This document shows positions 1-8,776 of a DNA stretch of 55,618 bases, in pieces. Each line of letters starts with the position of its first letter. Within the stretch, counting starts at the first letter, position 1. Both the position numbers and the translations under genes were made by a program. Below the pieces are notes generated by a model. The model had not been told where the DNA came from. It did not search any database and saw only the letters and a list, made by a program, of their open reading frames with translations. This stretch comes from IDS-8 sp964424805 (GTDB taxonomy: Bacteria; Pseudomonadota; Gammaproteobacteria; Steroidobacterales; Woeseiaceae): positions 1-55,618 of the forward strand of contig CAYRKH010000016.1 of assembly GCA_964424805.1 (NCBI GenBank). Direction: 5' to 3'.

Positions 1-1463
1 TCGGCCCGCGCAACGCCGCCGAGGCGGCCGAGCAGGGCATGGAGCCGCAGCGGCCGCACGGCCTGAGCGACGGCCACTGGCGCGCGCTGAAGAAAGCGCT
101 GGCGTACTCGCGCGTGTCGCGGTTTGCGACACCGGCGGCATTCCTGGAGGCGCTGGATGCCGAGGAGAGCCCGGCGCCGCCGTACGATGACGTGCCGATC
201 CGCGTCGAGCCGAAGCCGCCGCCGCCCGATTCGCGGCGTCCCTGGGGGCTGATGGCCCTGCTGCTGCTGGCCGTCGCCGGCGGCGCCGTCCTGTTTGCGC
301 AGCCGGAGCTCCGGCAAACGCTGATGACCTCGGCCCGATCGGCAATCGACAGCGGCCGTGAGCTCGCCGCCGCGGTGGGCGGCACGGAGGCGGAGAGCGA
401 AGAGGAAGCGGCGGTGCAGGGGGCCGCAGGGCCGCCGTCCCCCGAACCGGCCGGCGGCGAGGCGGCCAATGGGGCAGCGCCGGAAACGCCGCCGCAGCTT
501 CCGCCGGCCGCCACCGCCGGCGAACGCACGCCCGAGGAGCGCCCGGCCGAGGAGTCCCCGGCCCGGGAGCGCCCGGCGGATACGCCGGACGGCGCCCCGG
601 CGGCAGGCGAGCAGGCGGATGCCGTCGACGAGGCCGATGCCGACGTGCCCGGCGGCAACGACAGGACCTTTGCCATGCCGGCACCCGGCACGGATGCGGA
701 GGCTGCCGCTGTGGCCGCGGCGCCGGCGACCATCACGGTGCCGCTCGCGAGCCGCGGTCCGCGCGCGGAGTTCGACCTGGTGCTGCAGGAAGACGGCGAC
801 CCGGCCGTCGTGGAGCTCGTCCGCGAGAGCGATACCGGCGAGCCCTTGTCGGTCCTGATCGAAGAGGTCGGCTTCAGCGGCAACCGCTCGCCCCTGATCA
901 CCGGCCGCTATCGGCTCTCCGAGTCGGTGGTGAATTTCGATGCGGGCCAGACGATGGCGCGGTTCGCGATCTCGATGTCGTCCGACAACGTGCGCCAGGC
1001 GGATCGCCAGGCGACCCTGCTGCTGCGTAACGCGGAGAATTCCGCGTCACGCCTGGCGTTCCTGAACCTGGCGCTGCAGGACGACGACCAGCGCACGTTC
1101 GAGACCAGCCTCCCCGTGGACACCCTTGGCTTTGCCGAGGAAACCGTCTACGTCAGCGAGCGCAGTCCCGCGGTGCAGATCGACGTGCTGCGCTTCAACC
1201 CCGGCGACACCGAGCTGGAAGCGCGCTACACGATCGTCGGCGGCTCCGCCACCGAAGGCGAGGACTATTTCATCCCGGGCGCGATGGGTCTCGTGTTCGG
1301 GCCGGGGCAGCGCTCCGCACGCCTGCTCATCCCGATCGTGCAGGATACGCTCGCGGAAGGAGAGGAAACGTTCACACTGGAGTTGACGGGCCAGCCCGCC
1401 GAGCCGTTGTCGAACGTACACCACCGGGTTACGGTGGTCATCCGTGGCGACACCTCGTTCTGA
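1..1463 (+). CDS. Serine/threonine protein kinase C-terminal part with Calx-beta domain (5' end outside window)
   Basis: The frame is open from position 3 to a TGA at 1461-1463, so the gene starts upstream of the window. The first visible residues (GPRNAAEAAEQGMEPQRPHGLS.. then W.AL..AL...R) resemble the C-terminal end of bacterial Pkn-type kinase domains. Counting from the Met at 39, a single membrane segment lies near residues 67-88 (RPWGLMALLLLAVAGGAVLF). It is followed by a long Pro/Ala/Glu-rich linker (about 100-215) and two beta-rich segments. The last (about 365-465) carries the Calx-beta signature (SATEGEDYF..., EGEETFTLEL). The inferred topology is a cytoplasmic kinase with an extracytoplasmic beta-sandwich sensor. 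The kinase catalytic motifs are not in the window, so the kinase assignment is an inference from the tail. Confidence 0.6.
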   Translation, partial: GPRNAAEAAEQGMEPQRPHGLSDGHWRALKKALAYSRVSRFATPAAFLEALDAEESPAPPYDDVPIRVEPKPPPPDSRRPWGLMALLLLAVAGGAVLFAQPELRQTLMTSARSAIDSGRELAAAVGGTEAESEEEAAVQGAAGPPSPEPAGGEAANGAAPETPPQLPPAATAGERTPEERPAEESPARERPADTPDGAPAAGEQADAVDEADADVPGGNDRTFAMPAPGTDAEAAAVAAAPATITVPLASRGPRAEFDLVLQEDGDPAVVELVRESDTGEPLSVLIEEVGFSGNRSPLITGRYRLSESVVNFDAGQTMARFAISMSSDNVRQADRQATLLLRNAENSASRLAFLNLALQDDDQRTFETSLPVDTLGFAEETVYVSERSPAVQIDVLRFNPGDTELEARYTIVGGSATEGEDYFIPGAMGLVFGPGQRSARLLIPIVQDTLAEGEETFTLELTGQPAEPLSNVHHRVTVVIRGDTSF

Positions 1464-1470
1464 TTACACG

Positions 1471-4125
1471 ATGAGTTCAACAATAAACGAAGCCGGGTTC
1501 CCGGACAGCGCGCAGCTTGGTGCGGGCGCAGAGATCGCAAACTCGCGGTGGGTGGTGATGAAGTTCGGCGGCAGCAGCGTATCGAGCGCCGACGACTGGA
1601 ACACCATCGCTTCCCTGGTGCAAAACCGGATTGCCGACGGCTTGCGGCCCGTGGTGGTGCACTCGGCCTTGCAGGGCGTCTCGAACGCGCTGGGCGCGCT
1701 CTTCGAGACCGCGGCGGAGCGCGATCCCGAACCGGCACTCGCGGCCATCCGCGAACAGCACTACCGGCTGGCCGCCGACCTGGGAGTCGACGGCCCGGCG
1801 CTGCTCGCGGACGAGCTCGAGGAGCTGGCACGGCACGTCGCGCGTGCCGCGGCCCGGCAGGACACCGGCCTGGAAGCGAAGGTACGGGTCATGGCGGCGG
1901 GCGAGCTGATGGCGACCCGCCTCGGGGCCGCTTTCCTGAACCGTATCGGGATCGCGACCGAATGGCAGGACGCGCGCGAGATCCTCAGGGCCGAGGATCG
2001 GCCGAACCGCTCGGACGTGCAGAACCGGCTGTCGGCCATTTGCGGCTCGGTGCCCGACCCGGCGCTGCTGGCGCTGTTCGAGGCGCACGGCAAGGTCGTC
2101 CTGACGCAGGGCTTTATCGCCGCCGATTCGCGCGGTTCCACGGTGCTCCTCGGCCGCGGCGGGTCCGATACCTCGGCCGCCTGCTTCGCCGCGAAGCTGC
2201 AGGCGCGGCGGATGGAAATGTGGAGCGACGTGCCGGGCCTCTATACGGCGGACCCCAGGGTCGTGCCTTCGGCGCGCCTCCTGGCCGAGCTGCGCTTCGA
2301 CGAAGCGCAGGAGCTGGCGTCGATGGGCAGCAAGGTGGTGCATCCGCGTTGCCTCTCGCCTTTGCGCGCGTCGGGTATTCCGCTCTTCATGCGCTGCACG
2401 CGCGCGCCGGGAATCAATGGCACGGTAGTGGCGCCCGGCGCCCGGGAGACCGAACCGCAGGTCAAGGGCATTTCGATGCGCACCGGAACGGTGCTCATCT
2501 CGATGGCCGGGTCCGTGATGTGGCAGGAGGTCGGGTTCCTCGCGGAAGCGTTCGCCTGCTTTCGCCGGCACGGCGTGTCGATCGATCTCGTATCGACCTC
2601 GGAGACGACGGTGACGGTGTCGATCGACACGGCCGACGAGATGTTCTCCGACGACGTCAGGCAGGCGCTGCTCGGCGACCTGGAGCAACTGTGCCGGGTC
2701 AGCCTGATTCCCGACTGCGCGGTGGTCAGCCTCATCGGCCGCCGGATACGGACGATCCTCCCGCGCCTGGCGCCGGCGCTCGCCGTATTCGAGGAAGAAA
2801 GAATTCACCTCGTGTCGCAGGCGTCGAACGACCTGAACTTCAGCTTCGTCATCGACCAGGCGGAAGCGCCGCGGCTGGTCAGCAAGCTGCACGCGTCCAT
2901 GATCCGGCAGACGAGCGGCAGTCCGACCTTCGGGCCGAGCTGGGAGGAACTGTTCGGCACGCCCGCCGCCGCGGTGCAGCGGCCCGAAACGTGGTGGCAG
3001 CGCAAGCGCGACCAACTGCTCGCGATCGGGGAGGAGCGCGGCTGCGCCTACGTGTACGACCTCGAGACGGTGCAGGCCGCGGCGCGGGCGCTGCTCGGCA
3101 TGCGTTCGATCGACCGCGTGCTGTACGCGATGAAAGCGAATTTCAATCCCGACGTCCTGCAGGCGCTCGCGGCGCTGGGCGTGGATTTCGACTGCGTGTC
3201 GCCCGGCGAGGTGCGGCACCTGCGCGAGGCGGTGCCGGCGGTCGACGCGGGCCGCATCCTGTTCACACCGAACTTCGCGCCGCGCGAAGAGTACGAGTGG
3301 GCTCTCGCGGAAGGACTGCAGGTGACCCTCGACAACCTGCACCCGTTGCGGGAATGGCCGGAGGTTTTCGAGGGCAGGCGGCTGTTCGTCAGGTTGGACC
3401 CGGGGCAGGGGCGCGGTCATCACGAGCACGTGAAAACGGCCGGCGTGCACTCGAAATTCGGGATCCCCCGCTTCGAAATCGAGGAGCTCGCGATGCTGGC
3501 GCAGCAGGCCGGGACGGAAATCGTCGGCATACATGCGCACAGCGGCAGCGGCATCCTCGACCCGGACAACTGGCGCACGGTCGCGCAGGCCCTGGCGGCC
3601 GCCGCGGAGCTGTTCCCGAAGGTCGAGGTGCTCGACCTCGGGGGCGGGCTGGGGGTGCCCGAGCAGCCGGGCGATCGCGCCTTCGACGTGGCAAAGCTGG
3701 ACGAGCTGCTGGCGGCGGTCCGCGAAACCTTCCCGCGCTACCGGCTGTGGCTGGAACCCGGCCGCTTCCTGGTCGCACAGGCCGGCGTGCTGCTCGCGCG
3801 GGTGACGCAGGTGAAGGGCAAGGGGGACATGCGCTACGTCGGCGTGAGCACCGGCATGAACTCGCTGATCCGGCCGGCGCTCTACGGCGCCTATCACGAG
3901 ATCGCCAATCTCACCCGCCTGCACGAGCCGGCGACGGAGAAGGTGACGGTCGTGGGTCCCATCTGTGAAACCGGCGACCGGCTGGGGAGCGATCGCCTGC
4001 TGCCGCCCTCGCGGGAGGGCGACGTGATGCTGGTCGGAAACGCCGGCGCGTACGGCTATGTCATGGGCTCGCGTTACAACCTGCGCGGCGTTGCGCCGGA
4101 GGTGGTGCTGCCGCCCGTTCCTTGA
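1471..4125 (+). CDS. lysAC: Bifunctional aspartate kinase / diaminopimelate decarboxylase (LysC-LysA fusion)
   Basis: One 884-residue protein catalyses the first and last steps of lysine synthesis: phosphorylation of aspartate and decarboxylation of meso-diaminopimelate. The aspartokinase motif KFGGSSVSS begins at residue 31, with GRGGSDTSA and TADPR further on. ACT-type regulatory domains follow (about 330-480). The C-terminal half is a PLP alanine-racemase-fold decarboxylase: YAMKANFNP with the PLP lysine near residue 555, HSGSGI, GGGLG, EPGRFLVAQAG and CETGDRLGSDR. The ATG at 1471 is preferred over an in-frame GTG at 1444, which would overlap the previous gene by 20 bases. The fusion is known from Xanthomonas and relatives. 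No lysine riboswitch is visible upstream. Confidence 0.93.
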   Translation: MSSTINEAGFPDSAQLGAGAEIANSRWVVMKFGGSSVSSADDWNTIASLVQNRIADGLRPVVVHSALQGVSNALGALFETAAERDPEPALAAIREQHYRLAADLGVDGPALLADELEELARHVARAAARQDTGLEAKVRVMAAGELMATRLGAAFLNRIGIATEWQDAREILRAEDRPNRSDVQNRLSAICGSVPDPALLALFEAHGKVVLTQGFIAADSRGSTVLLGRGGSDTSAACFAAKLQARRMEMWSDVPGLYTADPRVVPSARLLAELRFDEAQELASMGSKVVHPRCLSPLRASGIPLFMRCTRAPGINGTVVAPGARETEPQVKGISMRTGTVLISMAGSVMWQEVGFLAEAFACFRRHGVSIDLVSTSETTVTVSIDTADEMFSDDVRQALLGDLEQLCRVSLIPDCAVVSLIGRRIRTILPRLAPALAVFEEERIHLVSQASNDLNFSFVIDQAEAPRLVSKLHASMIRQTSGSPTFGPSWEELFGTPAAAVQRPETWWQRKRDQLLAIGEERGCAYVYDLETVQAAARALLGMRSIDRVLYAMKANFNPDVLQALAALGVDFDCVSPGEVRHLREAVPAVDAGRILFTPNFAPREEYEWALAEGLQVTLDNLHPLREWPEVFEGRRLFVRLDPGQGRGHHEHVKTAGVHSKFGIPRFEIEELAMLAQQAGTEIVGIHAHSGSGILDPDNWRTVAQALAAAAELFPKVEVLDLGGGLGVPEQPGDRAFDVAKLDELLAAVRETFPRYRLWLEPGRFLVAQAGVLLARVTQVKGKGDMRYVGVSTGMNSLIRPALYGAYHEIANLTRLHEPATEKVTVVGPICETGDRLGSDRLLPPSREGDVMLVGNAGAYGYVMGSRYNLRGVAPEVVLPPVP

Positions 4126-4159
4126 CGCGTGTGTAACTTTCACCATAGACTTCCATCCG

Positions 4160-4273
4160 ACTCATCGAGACCGGCTGAGGGAAAGGCCCTTGGAAGCCGG
4201 GGCAACCTTCGGGGTTAACCAGCCCGAAAAGGTGCCAACTCCTGCGGTGCGCGTGGCGCACCGAGAGATGAGT
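4160..4273 (+). promoter_or_regulatory. SAM-I (S-box) riboswitch
   Basis: The 5' leader of metB matches the SAM-I aptamer. The closing stem P1 is ACTCATC (4160-4166) with GATGAGT (4267-4273). Inside are the conserved blocks GAGGGA, GGCCC, GGCAACC, GGTGCCAACTCC and GAGAGATGAG, in the expected order. It should bind S-adenosylmethionine and reduce metB-metX expression. Between aptamer and start codon there is a GC-rich hairpin (CCCGG/CCGGG around 4326-4340) with no T-run, so control may act at translation rather than by an intrinsic terminator. The aptamer call is strong; the expression platform is inferred. Confidence 0.92.
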
Positions 4274-4392
4274 GTCGACGCAACGCGGCTTCGCATGCGC
4301 GAACCGAGAAGGGCGCGACACGCCTCCCGGCCGTCTCCGGGGGTTCCGGTGAGCATATGAACGTCCTTATCGGAATCGGAACGGAGACCTGC

Positions 4393-5598
4393 ATGACCAC
4401 CTTCCTGGACACGAACCCGCAGCCGGCGACCTGCGCCGTGCGCGCCGCCCTCGAAACCGACGTGCAGCACGGCGCCGTGGTGCCGCCGCTGTACCTCTCG
4501 TCCAACTACGCCTTCGACGGCTACGGCAAGAAGCGGCATTACGACTATTGCCGCAGCGGCAATCCGACCCGCGACGCGCTGGCCGACGCGCTGACCACGC
4601 TCGAGGGTGGCGCCGGCAGTGTCGTGACCTCCTCGGGTATGGCGGCGCTGACCCTGCTCGTGCACCTGCTCGAACCGGGCGACCTGCTGGTGGCGCCGCA
4701 CGATTGCTACGGCGGTACCTACAGGCTTCTCCATCACCTGGCGCTGAAAGGAAACTTCGAGGTCGCATTCGTCGACCAGGGCGACGACGACGCGTTGCGC
4801 CAGGCCTGCGCGCGCAAGCCGAAGCTGGTGCTGGTCGAAACGCCGTCGAACCCGCTGCTGCGCATCGTCGACATCGGCCGCGTGTCGCAGCTTGCGAAAG
4901 ACGCGGGCGCCTTGCTCGCGGTCGACAACACCTTCCTGTCGCCGGTGCTACAGCAGCCGATCGCCCTCGGCGCGGATATCGTTGCGCACTCGACGACCAA
5001 GTACCTGAACGGCCACAGCGACGTGGTCGGCGGCGCACTGGTCGCGGCGAACGCGGAGGTGGCGGAGACGCTCGGCTGGTGGGCAAACTGCCTGGGCGTG
5101 ACCGGTGCACCGTTCGACAGCTGGCTCACGCTGCGCGGCGTGCGCACGCTGCACGCGCGCATGCGCCAGCACGAGGAGAATGCGTCGCGGCTCGCCCACG
5201 CACTCGCCGCCCATCCGGCCGTCGAGCGCGTCTACTACCCCGGACTCGAGACGCATCCCGGTCATGAGCTCGCCTGCCGCCAGCAGAAGGGCTTCGGCGG
5301 CATGCTGAGCTTCGAGCTGCGGGGCGGTGAGCGGGCGGTGCGGACGTTCGTCGAGCGCCTGCGCCTGTTCTCGCTGGCGGAGTCGCTCGGCGGCGTCGAA
5401 AGCCTCGTTTGCCATCCGCCGTCCATGACCCACGCCGCGATGGACGCGGCCGCGCTGGAACGTGCGGGAGTCTGTACGAGCCTGGTGCGGCTCTCGGTCG
5501 GGATCGAGAGCGGCGAGGACCTGGTGGCGGACGTGCAGGCCGCCCTGGCGGCGGCTTCGGGGTGGTCGGGCCAGCGGCCGCTCGCGACCGCCTCGTAG
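4393..5598 (+). CDS. metB: Cystathionine gamma-synthase / O-succinylhomoserine (thiol)-lyase
   Basis: This PLP enzyme of the trans-sulfuration family joins an activated homoserine with cysteine (or sulfide) on the way to methionine. The 401-residue product follows E. coli MetB closely: DYxRxGNPTRD, LVAPHDCYGGTYRL, VETPSNPLLRIVDI, AVDNTFLSPxLQ, HSTTKYLNGHSDVVGG with the PLP lysine at 203, QQKGFGGMLSFEL and SLGGVESL. The start ATG at 4393 has an upstream GGAG. An earlier in-frame ATG at 4357 would add 12 residues not matching the family. It lies directly behind the SAM-I riboswitch and eight bases before metX, so both are probably one SAM-repressed operon. Confidence 0.93.
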   Translation: MTTFLDTNPQPATCAVRAALETDVQHGAVVPPLYLSSNYAFDGYGKKRHYDYCRSGNPTRDALADALTTLEGGAGSVVTSSGMAALTLLVHLLEPGDLLVAPHDCYGGTYRLLHHLALKGNFEVAFVDQGDDDALRQACARKPKLVLVETPSNPLLRIVDIGRVSQLAKDAGALLAVDNTFLSPVLQQPIALGADIVAHSTTKYLNGHSDVVGGALVAANAEVAETLGWWANCLGVTGAPFDSWLTLRGVRTLHARMRQHEENASRLAHALAAHPAVERVYYPGLETHPGHELACRQQKGFGGMLSFELRGGERAVRTFVERLRLFSLAESLGGVESLVCHPPSMTHAAMDAAALERAGVCTSLVRLSVGIESGEDLVADVQAALAAASGWSGQRPLATAS

Positions 5599-5606
5599 CC
5601 GCGAGC

Positions 5607-6767
5607 GTGACGGTGTCTGCGAGCCAAGCGGCTGTAGCAGAGCGGCAGGCGCCGCCGCATTGCCTCGCCCAGGTCTCCCCGGAGACCCGCTGGTTCGAGG
5701 TGCCAGGCCCGGTACGGCTGGAGTCAGGTGCCGTGCTGGACGAGGTCGTGCTGGCCTACCGGACCTGGGGCAGTCCCCGCAACGCGGAGCATAACGCGGT
5801 GCTGGTCTGCCACGCGCTCACCGGCTCGGCCGACGTCGAGGCGTGGTGGCCGGGCATCATAGGCGAGGGCGGGGCTTTCGATCCGCGGCACGACTACGTC
5901 ATTTGCAGCAACATCCTTGGCGGCTGCTACGGCACAACCGGACCGGCCTCGTGGCGTCCCGGCACCCGCGCGCCGTGGCGTGCGGCGTTTCCACAGGTGA
6001 GCGTACGCGACATGGTCCGCGTGCAGCGGTTGCTGCTGGACCACCTCGGCGTCGGGCAGCTGGCGCTGATCTGCGGGCCGTCGCTCGGGGGCATGCAGGC
6101 GCTCGAGTGGGCACTCATGGAGCCGGAGCGCGTCGCGAGCATCGTCCCGATCGGCGTCGGCGGGCGGCATTCCGCCTGGTGCATCGCGATGAACGAAGCC
6201 CAGCGCGCAGCCATTTACGCCGACGCCAACTGGCGCGGCGGCTACTACGAGGACGATGCGCCGCCCGAGCAGGGCCTGGCCGCCGCGCGCATGATGGCGA
6301 TCGTCGGCTACCGGAGCTGGCAGGCATTCGACGAGCGCTTCGGCCGCGAGCGGCGGGACGGTCACTTCGAAGTGCAGAATTACCTGCGCTACCAGGGTGA
6401 GAAAATCAACCGGCGCTTCGATGCGGTGAGCTACGTGCGCCTTACACAGGCGATGAACGATCACGACCTCGCGCGCGGGCGCGGGGATTACCCGGCAGTG
6501 GTCGCGGGTATCCGCCAGCCGGCGCTGGTCGTCTCGGTCGCATCGGACATACTCTATCCGCCGCACGAGCAACAGGCGCTCGCACGCGAGCTACCGAATG
6601 CGCGTTACGAGGTGCTCGACTCCGGCGACGGCCACGACGGCTTTCTCATCGAGACGGACAAGCTCGCCGCGATGATTGCGGCCTTCCGGGAGGACGTCAG
6701 GAACCGCCGGCAGCAGCCACCGGAGCAGCCTCGAGGCCCTCGAGCCAGCCGTCGACGTCCTGGGTAG
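5607..6767 (+). CDS. metX: Homoserine O-acyltransferase, MetX family (acetyl or succinyl)
   Basis: Alpha/beta-hydrolase-fold transferase that acylates homoserine to supply MetB. Key elements are HALTGSADVEAWW, NILGGCYGTTGP, the nucleophile elbow GPSLGGMQALEWA (Ser about 159) and the acid/His pair in SDILYPPHEQQ and GDGHDGFLIE. About 386 residues, normal for the family. The start is uncertain: GTG at 5607 or 5613 follows the metB stop by 8-14 bases. Some gammaproteobacterial MetX enzymes use succinyl-CoA, and pairing with a MetB-like cystathionine synthase fits that. Sequence alone as read here does not settle the acyl donor. The 3' end overlaps the convergent ilvE by 71 bases. Confidence 0.9.
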   Translation: MTVSASQAAVAERQAPPHCLAQVSPETRWFEVPGPVRLESGAVLDEVVLAYRTWGSPRNAEHNAVLVCHALTGSADVEAWWPGIIGEGGAFDPRHDYVICSNILGGCYGTTGPASWRPGTRAPWRAAFPQVSVRDMVRVQRLLLDHLGVGQLALICGPSLGGMQALEWALMEPERVASIVPIGVGGRHSAWCIAMNEAQRAAIYADANWRGGYYEDDAPPEQGLAAARMMAIVGYRSWQAFDERFGRERRDGHFEVQNYLRYQGEKINRRFDAVSYVRLTQAMNDHDLARGRGDYPAVVAGIRQPALVVSVASDILYPPHEQQALARELPNARYEVLDSGDGHDGFLIETDKLAAMIAAFREDVRNRRQQPPEQPRGPRASRRRPG

Positions 6768-7656
6768 TGCCGGCGAACAGGCCGAAGAACGCCTCCTGCA
6801 GCTGCTGCGTGACGGGTCCGCGGCGGCCGTCACCGACCTCGATGCCGTCGACGGAGCGAATCGGCGTGATCTCTGCCGCGGTGCCGGTGAAGAATATTTC
6901 GTCGGCGAGGTAGAGCATTTCACGGGGGATTGCCTGCTCGCTGACCGTGATCCCCAGGCGAGTGGCCAGCCGCAGGATGCTGTCGCGGGTGATGCCGGTG
7001 AGGATCGAAGCGGTCGACGGCGGCGTCAGGAGCTTCCCGTCATGGACCAGGAACACGTTCTCGCCGGCGCCTTCGCTGAGCGTGCCGTCCGTCGAGAGGG
7101 CGATGCCCTCGGCGAAGCCGAGGCGCTTCGCCTCGATGCTGATGAGCTGGCTGGAAAGGTAGTTGCCGCCCGCTTTCGCCATCGCGGGGATGGTGTTCGG
7201 CGCGACCCGCTGCCAGCTCGAGACGCAGACGTCGACGCCTTGCTCCAGCGCTGATTCACCGAGGTAGGCGCCCCACTGCCAGGCCGCGACCGCCACGTCG
7301 ACGCGGTGGCCGGGCTGCGGCGCGAGCCCTATGGAACCGTAGCCGCGCAGCGCGAGCGGCCGGATGTAGGCGCCGTTCACCAGGTTGTTGTCGGCGATGA
7401 CCTGCTTGCAGACGGCGACGAGCTCGTCCAGGTCGTAACCCAGCGGCATGCGGTAGATCTTCGCGGAGTTGATGAAGCGCCGCATGTGGTCGGTGAGCCG
7501 GAAGATCACCGGGCCGTCCGGAGTCGGGTAGCTGCGGATGCCTTCGAAGACCGACGAACCGTAGTGCAGCGCATGGGCCATTACGTGCACCGTCGCCTGC
7601 TCCCACGGAATCATGCTGCCGTTCATCCACAGGCGTTTCGCGCCCTCATAGGCCAT
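6697..7656 (-). CDS. ilvE: Branched-chain amino acid aminotransferase
   Basis: Fold-type IV PLP aminotransferase interconverting Leu/Ile/Val and their 2-oxo acids with glutamate/2-oxoglutarate. Visible motifs are HALHYGSSVFEGIR at the N-terminus, AYIRPLALRGYGSIGL, the PLP lysine in AMAKAGGNY (K161), EGIALSTDGTLSEGAGENVF and DEIFFTGTAAEITPIRSVDG. At 319 residues it is slightly longer than E. coli IlvE because of an Ala-rich tail. It lies 97 bases downstream of ilvC on the same strand, and the gap holds a 12-bp inverted repeat. The 3' end runs 71 bases into metX. Confidence 0.93.
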   Translation of the reverse strand: MAYEGAKRLWMNGSMIPWEQATVHVMAHALHYGSSVFEGIRSYPTPDGPVIFRLTDHMRRFINSAKIYRMPLGYDLDELVAVCKQVIADNNLVNGAYIRPLALRGYGSIGLAPQPGHRVDVAVAAWQWGAYLGESALEQGVDVCVSSWQRVAPNTIPAMAKAGGNYLSSQLISIEAKRLGFAEGIALSTDGTLSEGAGENVFLVHDGKLLTPPSTASILTGITRDSILRLATRLGITVSEQAIPREMLYLADEIFFTGTAAEITPIRSVDGIEVGDGRRGPVTQQLQEAFFGLFAGTTQDVDGWLEGLEAAPVAAAGGS

Positions 7657-7680
7657 CTGTTGTACTCCGGTTCGTAGACA

Positions 7681-7730
7681 AATCCTGGTGCGTTAGCTTA
7701 TCAAGCGCATCCCGGTTGCGCACCAGGATT
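7681..7730. repeat. 12-bp perfect inverted repeat between ilvC and ilvE
   Basis: AATCCTGGTGCG at 7681-7692 is the exact reverse complement of CGCACCAGGATT at 7719-7730, separated by 26 bases. It sits in the 97-base gap between the ilvC stop and the ilvE start (both minus strand). No T-run follows in the transcript direction, so it is not a simple terminator. It could be an operator, an RNA stem affecting ilvE expression or an mRNA-stabilising structure. Confidence 0.7.
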
Positions 7731-7753
7731 GCGCCGCCAGGGGGCAGGGCGGC

Positions 7754-8740
7754 TCAGCCCTCCAGCCACGGCATGCGGCGGCGCAGCCGCCGGCCGACTT
7801 CCTCGATCGGGTGATCCAGGTCCGCTTGTACCCGCTTGCGGTACTCGGGCTCGCCCGCGTCATGCTCGGCGATCCACTCGCGCGCGAAGGCGCCGTCCCG
7901 GATCTCGGCGAGCACTTTTTTCATCTGGTCGCGCGCGTGGGCGTCGACGATGCGCGGCCCGCGCGTCACGTCGCCGTAGGCCGCGGTACCGCTGATCACA
8001 TCGTGCATCTTCTTCAGCCCGCCTTCGTGCAGCAGGTCGGCGATCAGCTTCAGCTCGTGCATGCATTCGTAATAGGCGACCTCCGGCTGGTAGCCGGCTT
8101 CGACGAGCGTTTCGAACGCCGCGACGATGAGCTCCGTGGCGCCGCCGCACAGCACGGCCTGCTCGCCGAAGAGGTCCGTTTCCGTCTCTTCCGCGAACGT
8201 GGTTTCCCCGATCCCGGCGCGCGCACCGCCGATGCCGTCGGCAAATGCGAGCGCGACCGCCAAGGCGTTGCCGGAGCTGTCCTGGTCGACCGCTACCAGG
8301 CAGGGAACCCCGTGGCCGGCGACGTACTGCCGCCTGACGAGGTCGCCGGCGCCCTTCGGCGCAATGAGCACCACGTCCAGATCCGCGCGGGGCTCGATAC
8401 GCCGGTAATGGATGTTGAAACCGTGCGCGAACAGGAGCGCGGCGCCCCGGTCCAGCCGCGGCTCGATCCGGGCGTACAGCTCGGGATGCGACATGTCCGG
8501 GGTGAGGAAGGCGACCACGGCGGCGCCCGCGGCGGCGTCTGCCGGCTCGGCTACCGCGAGCCCGTCCGCCTGTGCCTGCCGGCGGCGCGGGCTGGCGGAG
8601 CGCAGCCCGACGACCACGTCGTGCCCGCTGTCTTTGAGGTTCTGCGCCTGCGCCCGGCCCTGGCTGCCGTAACCCAGGACGGCGATGCGCTTACCCTCGA
8701 GGCAGGCGCGGTCGACCTCCGACTCCGAATAGATGCGCAT
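7754..8740 (-). CDS. ilvC: Ketol-acid reductoisomerase (class I, somewhat divergent)
   Basis: NADPH-dependent enzyme of Val/Ile/Leu synthesis that isomerises and reduces acetolactate/acetohydroxybutyrate. The 328-residue product has the Rossmann loop GYGSQGRAQAQNLKDSG, FAHGFNIHY with the catalytic His, APKGAGDLVRRQY, the Mg-binding ETETDLFGEQAVLCGG, and ECMHELKLIADLLHEGG. Arg/Ser-rich residues after VGLR suggest NADPH. The start ATG at 8740 follows a GGGAG; an in-frame ATG at 8791 would lie across the leader hairpin. Positions usually His in the class (GSQGH, KxPGH) are Arg and Asp here, and the C-terminus departs from the usual pattern. No ilvB/ilvH/ilvD is adjacent. Confidence 0.88.
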   Translation of the reverse strand: MRIYSESEVDRACLEGKRIAVLGYGSQGRAQAQNLKDSGHDVVVGLRSASPRRRQAQADGLAVAEPADAAAGAAVVAFLTPDMSHPELYARIEPRLDRGAALLFAHGFNIHYRRIEPRADLDVVLIAPKGAGDLVRRQYVAGHGVPCLVAVDQDSSGNALAVALAFADGIGGARAGIGETTFAEETETDLFGEQAVLCGGATELIVAAFETLVEAGYQPEVAYYECMHELKLIADLLHEGGLKKMHDVISGTAAYGDVTRGPRIVDAHARDQMKKVLAEIRDGAFAREWIAEHDAGEPEYRKRVQADLDHPIEEVGRRLRRRMPWLEG

Positions 8741-8776
8741 AGTCCGACTCCCGTTCGCTTCCTGAAACACCGGCAC

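Noticed and set aside
1477..4146. An 889-residue open frame antisense to the lysC-lysA fusion
   Set aside because: High-GC shadow: no family motifs, while the sense strand encodes a complete recognised protein. The same applies to long antisense frames over 16439-18379 and 42035-44299.
4357..4392. Earlier ATG for metB
   Set aside because: Adds 12 residues that do not fit the MetB N-terminus and has a poorly placed ribosome site; ATG 4393 fits better.
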